In this document: positions 1-4,275 of the stretch, one piece after another
How the letters are laid out: the number at the start of each line of letters is the position of its first letter
Position numbering within the stretch: position 1 is the first letter of the stretch
DNA from: Phycisphaerae bacterium
GTDB lineage: Bacteria > Planctomycetota > Phycisphaerae > UBA1845 > UTPLA1
Direction: 5' to 3'
Assembly (NCBI GenBank): GCA_029259995.1
Contig: JAJDEC010000561.1
Location: 1 to 6,657 of the forward strand
Length of the DNA stretch: 6,657 nt
Translations under genes and position numbers: made by a program
The notes under the pieces: model-generated
Told to the model about the DNA's origin: nothing
The model's database searches: none
Seen by the model: the letters and a program-made list of their open reading frames with translations, nothing else

Positions 1-2
1 CC

Positions 3-227
3 GTTGAATTGGCCGATCGCGCGCCAGTCGGCTTGCCTGCGGCGCATGCACAAATACCGGACACGGCGAAGCAGCGAAAGCAAATCGTTGATGAGGCGCG
101 ACAGACCAATCGCCACTTATCGGCGATCCTGGAGCACCTGCAATCCAAGAGCGTCAAGGTGGAGATGAAAGAGACCGATACGCGCAAGGGGAACCCTGCC
201 GGTTCGCGCAAAAAATCGGGCTCTTAG
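3..227 (+). CDS. C-terminal end of an unrecognised hydrophilic protein (5' partial)
   Basis: The reading frame is already open at the left edge and ends at TAG 225-227, giving 74 visible residues. A TTG at position 9 could be read as a start, but it has no ribosome binding site in view and the frame continues upstream, so I treat this as the tail of a longer gene. The visible part holds a likely charged helix, roughly residues 20-50 (KQRKQIVDEARQ... to ILEHLQSKSV), followed by a Lys/Arg/Ser/Gly-rich end (TRKGNPAGSRKKSGS) that is probably disordered. There is no membrane segment or motif I can assign. It lies 51 bases before a prepilin gene on the same strand, so it may belong to the same pilus or secretion operon, but that is only inference from position. 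Function unknown. Confidence 0.5.
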   Translation, partial: VELADRAPVGLPAAHAQIPDTAKQRKQIVDEARQTNRHLSAILEHLQSKSVKVEMKETDTRKGNPAGSRKKSGS

Positions 228-265
228 AACTGGCCGACCCTGATCATCCCGGGTGATGGGGTTCT

Positions 266-271
266 GAGGGG
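266..271 (+). promoter_or_regulatory. Ribosome binding site of the prepilin gene
   Basis: GAGGGG lies 7 bases before the ATG at 279 and supports that start. The ATG also places the prepilin cleavage motif at the very N-terminus, as the family requires. Confidence 0.6.
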
Positions 272-278
272 AAGAACA

Positions 279-956
279 ATGAATCGACGTGGATTTACAT
301 TGGTCGAAATCATGATGGTCGTCGTCGTCGCCGCAATTCTGTTTGTGGCCGCGATGCCGGACCAGTCCGCCGCCGATTCGCAGCGCGGCCGAAACTTCGC
401 GACGCGAATCGAATCCGATATCGCCTATGCGCAGAATCGGAGCATTGCGGATCCGACGGATCCGACAGTGCTTCGGGTCGACCCGGTCAATAACAAGTAC
501 TGGCTCGCGAAGCAATCCGACACGACAGTTCCCATCGCGCATCATCGAACGGGTGATTCCTACGTTGTCGAGACGACGAATACCAGGGACTTCAGAGGTG
601 TGGATATCGTCGGCGTGGATTTCAACGGCGACGACACATTGCAATTCGACGGCAGCGGAACCATCGATCAGGACGTCAATGCGCTGATTCAGATCAAGAG
701 CGGATCGACGAAATATGAAGTCGCTGTGTCCCATTCGACGGGGCGGACCACGACGAAGACTGCGCTGAGCAAATCGATTCCGCAGGACAGCGTCGCCACG
801 GCAACCGGTTCGACGCGGGAGGTTGGCGAAGATGCGGGCGTTCGAGCTCGGACGACGGATCCGACGGGCAACGACGCCGGCGCGGACAGCGGCGACGACG
901 GCGGGCTGCTCGAAGCCGTCGGGAATCTCCTGAACGGGCTGTTGGGCGGCAGATAA
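279..956 (+). CDS. GspH/FimT-type pseudopilin (type IV prepilin-like)
   Basis: Predicted 225-residue minor pilin or pseudopilin. The N-terminus MNRRGFTLVEIMMVV is a class III signal: a short basic leader, cleavage by prepilin peptidase between Gly6 and Phe7, and Glu at mature position 5, followed by a hydrophobic helix to about residue 25. The next segment (RNFATRIESDIAYAQNRSI, residues 38-56) matches the second part of the long N-terminal helix in GspH/FimT proteins, and the region to about residue 155 has the beta-strand pattern of that family, ending in IQIKSGSTKYEVAVS followed by a Gly-Arg (TGR). After that comes a Thr/Asp/Gly-rich tail of about 65 residues, ending in the Leu-rich stretch GLLEAVGNLLNGLLGGR, which is not part of the usual family fold. 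Its likely role is at the tip of, or priming, a pilus or pseudopilus. Family assignment is firm at the N-terminus; the GspH subtype is likely but not proved. Confidence 0.85.
   Translation: MNRRGFTLVEIMMVVVVAAILFVAAMPDQSAADSQRGRNFATRIESDIAYAQNRSIADPTDPTVLRVDPVNNKYWLAKQSDTTVPIAHHRTGDSYVVETTNTRDFRGVDIVGVDFNGDDTLQFDGSGTIDQDVNALIQIKSGSTKYEVAVSHSTGRTTTKTALSKSIPQDSVATATGSTREVGEDAGVRARTTDPTGNDAGADSGDDGGLLEAVGNLLNGLLGGR
449..466 (+). repeat. Two tandem 9-base copies of GGATCCGAC inside the prepilin gene
   Basis: GGATCCGAC occurs at 449-457 and 458-466 and encodes Asp-Pro-Thr twice. A third copy is at 857-865, again reading Asp-Pro-Thr, in the disordered tail. This may be a small in-frame duplication; I see no regulatory role. 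Confidence 0.45.
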
Positions 957-1044
957 GAACAAATGGGGCGTCGAAGTATCGGGGCCGACGGATTCAGTTC
1001 TGCGGATGCATTAAATTCGATACTCGACGTGATGAGTAGGCGAC

Positions 1045-1049
1045 GGAGG
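1045..1049 (+). promoter_or_regulatory. Ribosome binding site that sets the TTG start of pilM
   Basis: GGAGG stands 10 bases before TTG 1060. The frame is closed upstream by TGA 1033-1035, and no ATG or GTG lies between that stop and the phosphate-binding motif of PilM, so the TTG is the only start that keeps the domain whole. Confidence 0.55.
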
Positions 1050-1059
1050 CGGCAGGGCA

Positions 1060-2214
1060 TTGATCAGGCGGGCAAGGAAAACCAATCCGATCGGTCTGGA
1101 CATCGGTACCACGTTCGTTCGCGCGATTCAGATCACGGACGTCGCGGGGGCGCCGACGGTTCACGCCGCGGCGCAATGCGCCATCAATCCGGATCACGAC
1201 ACGACGAAGGATCGGAACGATCTCGTGCGGGCGGCGATTCGGAATGTGATGTCGTCGGCGCCGTTTGTGGGAAACCAGATCACGACGGCCCTGGGCACGG
1301 CGGACGTGCAGCTGAAAAATCTTCGGCTTCCGCGGATGCCGGCGGAGGAAATGAAGGATGCGGTTCTGTTTGAGGCCCTGGCGCGATTCGAGGCCGAGGC
1401 GGAGGACGTGCAGATCCAGTTCATTCACGTTGGAGAAGTCCGTCACGGAAACGAGCAGAAGGAAGAAGTCGTTGCGTTCGCGGCGAACACGGCTTGCATC
1501 GGCGAGCGGATCGAACTGCTTGAGTCTCTGAAACTCTCGCCGACGGCCATCGACATTACGCCATGCGCCGTCGCCCGGAGTTTCGTTCGATTCCTGCGCC
1601 GCAGCGAGGACGAGAACTCCGTCAACGTGTTCCTGGAGATCGGATATCTGGCGACGACGATCATCGTTACGCGCGGGGCGGATATCTCGTTTATCAAAGT
1701 TGTCGACATCGGCGGGCAGCAGTTCAATGACGCCGTCGCCCGAACGCTCGACGTATCCAAAACGGAAGCGATGGATCTGCGGATTCGTCGGATGGAAGCG
1801 ACGCGTCGAAGGGATGATGCGGCGAACGCCGTGCCTTCTGAAATTGCGTCGGCGATCGGTGACGCCCTTCGGCCGCTGATCGAGCGATTGTGCCGGGAAG
1901 TCCAATTGTGCCTGCGGTATTTCGCCGTGACGTTTCGCGGAGGTCGGCCGGAAAGCCTGACTGTCGTGGGCGGCGAATCGGCGGAACCGAAAGTCGTCGA
2001 GTTGCTCGGCGATCTGATCGACGTTCCGTGCACAATCGGGCATCCGCTTCGAGGCATGTTGGGAATCGATCGAATGGGGGGGCGCGATCGTCGCGTTTTC
2101 CAACCGGCATGGGCCGTCGCTGGCGGCCTGGGTTTGCGGGGAACACGTTGGGTGGGCGGCGCCGGCCCGGCGCAATCCTCATTGCGAAGGGCCTTGTCGC
2201 TTCAGCGCGGCTAG
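1060..2214 (+). CDS. pilM: PilM, actin-like cytoplasmic component of the pilus/secretion assembly platform
   Basis: Predicted 384-residue soluble protein of the actin/FtsA-like fold, slightly longer than common PilM proteins of about 350. Phosphate-1 motif is GLDIGTTFVRAIQI (residues 12-25). Phosphate-2 is LEIGYLATTIIV (from residue 192), where Glu193 stands in place of the Asp usual in the family. An adenosine motif, VVGGESAEPKV, starts at 302. A helical stretch (about 268-287, LIERLCREVQLCLRYF) matches the region before the adenosine motif in other PilM proteins. There is no signal peptide or membrane segment. By family knowledge PilM binds nucleotide and the cytoplasmic tail of PilN, linking the cytoplasmic ATPases to the PilN/PilO pair; in type II secretion the same fold is the N-terminal part of GspL. 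The gene lies 18 bases before the PilN-like gene. Start chosen at TTG because of GGAGG at 1045-1049 and because a stop at 1033 blocks longer forms. Residues 358-384 form an Arg/Gly-rich end without assigned function. Confidence 0.88.
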   Translation: MIRRARKTNPIGLDIGTTFVRAIQITDVAGAPTVHAAAQCAINPDHDTTKDRNDLVRAAIRNVMSSAPFVGNQITTALGTADVQLKNLRLPRMPAEEMKDAVLFEALARFEAEAEDVQIQFIHVGEVRHGNEQKEEVVAFAANTACIGERIELLESLKLSPTAIDITPCAVARSFVRFLRRSEDENSVNVFLEIGYLATTIIVTRGADISFIKVVDIGGQQFNDAVARTLDVSKTEAMDLRIRRMEATRRRDDAANAVPSEIASAIGDALRPLIERLCREVQLCLRYFAVTFRGGRPESLTVVGGESAEPKVVELLGDLIDVPCTIGHPLRGMLGIDRMGGRDRRVFQPAWAVAGGLGLRGTRWVGGAGPAQSSLRRALSLQRG

Positions 2215-2220
2215 GCGTCC

Positions 2221-2226
2221 AGGGAG
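2221..2226 (+). promoter_or_regulatory. Ribosome binding site that sets the TTG start of the PilN-like gene
   Basis: AGGGAG lies 6 bases before TTG 2233, in the 18-base gap after the pilM stop. No ATG occurs in this frame before the membrane segment, so this site decides the start. Confidence 0.55.
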
Positions 2227-2232
2227 TTCACG

Positions 2233-2925
2233 TTGGTTTCGGACGATTGCGATTTCATCCCGGCCGTGTATCACGAGCAGCGACAGGTGCGTCGACTCTT
2301 GCGCAAGCATGTTGCCGGCGTCGTCGTCGTGTTCGCGATCAGCCTGATCTGGTTCGGGAGCCATCAACATCGAATCAAGTCCGCCGAAGCAGTCATTGCG
2401 GACATTGCGTTGCAGAAGGCGGAGCTCGACGTTGTCGCAGCCCGAAAGTCCGAAATGGAGCGTGCGCGGGCTGTTCTCAAGAATCTTCAGGATCTGATGG
2501 GTGAACTGGCGGGCTCGCGAAGTCTCGTCACGGTCTTCGGGGAATTGAGCCGACGGATTCCGGATTCGATCGTGCTGACGGGCTGCCATTTGTACGAACC
2601 TTCGTTGAGCGAATATTCCGTTGACGTCGAGAACAACGGTTCGACGGACACGGGAATCGGATTCTCGCGGGCCCGATCTGGAAGTGGCCTGCAATCGGCA
2701 TCCCCGGAAGTCGTTGAAGTGGATTCGATGCGCAGGGGATTGACGTTGATCGGCGTTGCGCGATCGGTTCCGGACATCATTGATTTCGCCGCATCGCTGG
2801 ACAAGAGCCCGGCATTCTACGAAGTCGACATGGATGTTCGCGAGGCGACGCTGTACGCCGGGCTGCCAGCCCATCGATTTCGAATGACGTGTCAGATTGC
2901 CCAGGAACTGGAGCGTGTTCGTTGA
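2233..2925 (+). CDS. pilN: PilN-like bitopic inner-membrane assembly protein
   Basis: Predicted 230-residue single-pass membrane protein. The short cytoplasmic tail carries CDFIPAVYHEQR (residues 6-17), which fits as a diverged version of the conserved INLLP-type segment that PilM grips. A basic stretch (RRLLRK) and a membrane helix (about 27-42) follow, then a coiled coil (about 48-95). The periplasmic part shows two features typical of PilN/GspL-C ferredoxin-like folds: FGELSRRIPDSIVLTG (about 102-117) and the segment LTLIGVARSVPDIIDFAASL (from about residue 170). Between them lies a Ser/Gly/Asn-rich insertion of about 35 residues (131-165) that ordinary PilN proteins of about 190 residues do not have. 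The gene follows pilM and overlaps the PilO-like gene by 4 bases. Identification rests on topology, motif and gene order rather than on strong sequence identity. Expected partner: the PilO-like protein encoded next. Confidence 0.78.
   Translation: MVSDDCDFIPAVYHEQRQVRRLLRKHVAGVVVVFAISLIWFGSHQHRIKSAEAVIADIALQKAELDVVAARKSEMERARAVLKNLQDLMGELAGSRSLVTVFGELSRRIPDSIVLTGCHLYEPSLSEYSVDVENNGSTDTGIGFSRARSGSGLQSASPEVVEVDSMRRGLTLIGVARSVPDIIDFAASLDKSPAFYEVDMDVREATLYAGLPAHRFRMTCQIAQELERVR
2910..2913 (+). promoter_or_regulatory. Ribosome binding site favouring TTG 2922 as the pilO start
   Basis: GGAG lies 8 bases before TTG 2922, inside the end of the PilN-like gene. The TTG overlaps the preceding TGA stop in the string TTGA (2922-2925), a usual arrangement for coupled translation. 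A GTG at 2889 is the longer alternative, but it would give a 37-base overlap and add residues MSDCPGTGACS that look like no part of a PilO. Confidence 0.5.
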
Positions 2926-3557
2926 AGGCGAAACGGCTGAACATGATCACGATTGCCATCGTGCTGGCGTTGTCGGCGGGCTTCGGCTTCGGCGTGATGA
3001 TGCCTGGTGCGCGGAAGATGGGCGAACTCCGCGGCGCCATCGTCGCGGAACAGGCGGCCGTTCGACTCAGGCAGGCGGAAGTCGGAGATGTCAGCGCTGT
3101 ATACAAGCAACTGGTTGCCTTGTCGGAAGACGTCAGTTCGTTTCGCGAGAAATTGCCGTCGGATCGTCGGCTGGGTGAGTTTCTGAACGGGATTTCCAAT
3201 GCCATGTCACAGACAGGGATCCGGGATTTCCACGTGCAACCCTTGCCGCCAACGCGCGTGATGAGCGAGAAACTGCCTGAACATCTGCGACTGGCGAACG
3301 GGACGGGCGTCCTGCCCGTCAAGATTGCCTTCGAGTCGGATTTTCAGAAGGCGTTTGAGTTGCTGGATGCAATCGAGGTCCTGCCGCGGCTTGCCTATGT
3401 CGAACGATTTGACGTCAAATCCATGGACGAACGCAGTACGAGACTCTCCGTCACGTTGGTCGTGCAGGCGTTTCATTTCAACCACGATCAGTTGATCGGC
3501 GATATTTCGGCCGATCTGACGTCGGAGGGCGATCCGGATCGCGATCAGAATGAGTGA
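2922..3557 (+). CDS. pilO: PilO-like bitopic inner-membrane assembly protein
   Basis: Predicted 211 residues from TTG 2922 (222 if GTG 2889 is used; ATG 2943 is a shorter possibility). A basic N-terminus (KAKRLN) precedes a membrane helix (about residues 8-28, MITIAIVLALSAGFGFG), then a coiled coil to about residue 75. The periplasmic domain has the PilO/GspM pattern: LGEFLNGISNAMSQTGIRDF (from about 84), a Pro-rich turn, a strand (VLPVKIAFES), and the helix-strand pair FQKAFELLDAIEVLPRLAYV, then a last strand (SVTLVVQAF). This is the ferredoxin-like fold that pairs with PilN, with PilO usually acting as a spring or alignment element between the platform and the secretin. It is coupled on both sides: TTGA with the PilN-like gene and an 8-base overlap with the connector gene. 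The final 25 residues are Asp/Glu-rich and probably disordered. Confidence 0.78.
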   Translation: MKAKRLNMITIAIVLALSAGFGFGVMMPGARKMGELRGAIVAEQAAVRLRQAEVGDVSAVYKQLVALSEDVSSFREKLPSDRRLGEFLNGISNAMSQTGIRDFHVQPLPPTRVMSEKLPEHLRLANGTGVLPVKIAFESDFQKAFELLDAIEVLPRLAYVERFDVKSMDERSTRLSVTLVVQAFHFNHDQLIGDISADLTSEGDPDRDQNE

Positions 3558-4200
3558 GAAGCTGACACAACTCGTGCAGCGATTGAAGCAGGACGCTGCG
3601 GCGCAGAAGAAGAAGACAGCGGCGCTGGCGTTGCTCCTGCTCGTCTTTCTGATCGCCGTCGGAAACATGTTGTTCGGCGGTGAATCGCCGCAAACAACCG
3701 CCGCCGCGCCCGTGGTGATCGCCCCGAGCGGACCGGAGCCGATCGTCGTCCCGACGGCGCCAAGAGTGCAGTCGCCCAGAATGGTAAATACGGGACGTTC
3801 CGCGAATCTCGCAGCGCCTGCTAATGAGCCCCGGAATGTGAACATGTCGGCGCTGCCGCGCACGTTGTCGCGCGATCCATTCCGCAGCCCGTCGTGGTTC
3901 AGCCGCCCTCGAAGCGATCAGAAGGGCAGCAGCACAGGGCAGGTTACGTGGCTCGATCGGTTTTCGCAGCATTTGACCGATCTGCAGGGACGCGTCGACG
4001 CCACGGAGCAGCTTGTGGACCAGAAGCTTTCCGAGCTGGAACTGCAATCCACGATGATCGGTTCGATCAATTCCGCGTATATTTCCGGACGACTCGTCCA
4101 TCAGGGCGACGAGATCGAAGGATTCTCGGTCGCGAAGATCGAGACACGTCAAGTCACGCTCACTTTCTCGGGCGTCACGCGCATCCTCAAGGTTCGATAG
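3550..4200 (+). CDS. Bitopic periplasmic connector with GspB/GspC/PilP-like C-terminal domain
   Basis: Predicted 216 residues. A cytoplasmic tail with KKK (20-22) is followed by a membrane helix (about 24-42, ALALLLLVFLIAVGNML), an Ala/Pro/Val-rich linker (about 48-85), a region with DPFRSPSWF (about 109-117), a coiled coil (about 133-165) and a small beta domain (165-216) containing MIGSINSAYISGRLVHQGD and GFSVAKIETRQVTLTFSG. That last pattern (a residue set of the form NG/SGR..HQGD..GF.V..I....V.L...G) is the homology-region type shared by GspB, GspC and PilP, which binds the N0 domain of the secretin. In classic type IV pili PilP is a lipoprotein; here there is no lipobox and the protein is anchored by a membrane helix as in GspC. 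The ATG at 3550 overlaps the PilO stop by 8 bases (ATGAGTGA) and has no clear ribosome site of its own, which points to coupled translation. Confidence 0.72.
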   Translation: MSEKLTQLVQRLKQDAAAQKKKTAALALLLLVFLIAVGNMLFGGESPQTTAAAPVVIAPSGPEPIVVPTAPRVQSPRMVNTGRSANLAAPANEPRNVNMSALPRTLSRDPFRSPSWFSRPRSDQKGSSTGQVTWLDRFSQHLTDLQGRVDATEQLVDQKLSELELQSTMIGSINSAYISGRLVHQGDEIEGFSVAKIETRQVTLTFSGVTRILKVR

Positions 4201-4259
4201 AACACAACCGCGATCCCATAACGTCCGATTGAACCTCCAGATAAGCGCGTAAAGCGTAT

Positions 4260-4264
4260 GGAGG
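4260..4264 (+). promoter_or_regulatory. Ribosome binding site favouring ATG 4276 as the secretin start
   Basis: GGAGG overlaps an upstream in-frame ATG (4258) and lies 11 bases before ATG 4276 (another ATG follows at 4279). Nothing resembling a ribosome site precedes 4258, so the later start is favoured, though the spacing is on the long side. Confidence 0.4.
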
Positions 4265-4275
4265 CGCGACGGACG

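Noticed and set aside
9..227. TTG at 9 as a true start of a 72-residue protein
   Set aside because: The frame is open to the window edge and no ribosome site can be seen before the TTG, so a partial gene is the safer reading.
241..260. Dyad-like sequence around CCCGGG before the prepilin gene
   Set aside because: The arms pair only with mismatches and there is no loop or T-run, so neither a terminator nor an operator can be defended.
990..1030. AT-richer stretch with GATACT as a possible -10 box before pilM
   Set aside because: No matching -35 hexamer at the right distance; chance similarity is likely.
963..1373. Forward open frame starting at ATG in the gap between prepilin and pilM
   Set aside because: It lacks a ribosome site, is made of Arg/Asp/Gly-rich sequence, and for most of its length overlaps pilM in another frame.
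994..2175. Long antisense open frame of 393 codons opposite pilM
   Set aside because: It is Arg/His/Asp-rich with no domain pattern, and lies exactly opposite a well-supported gene; G+C-rich coding sequence commonly leaves such open frames.
1890..2504. Forward open frame of 204 codons across the pilM/PilN-like border
   Set aside because: Arg/Gly/Ser-rich shadow of two supported genes in a different frame.
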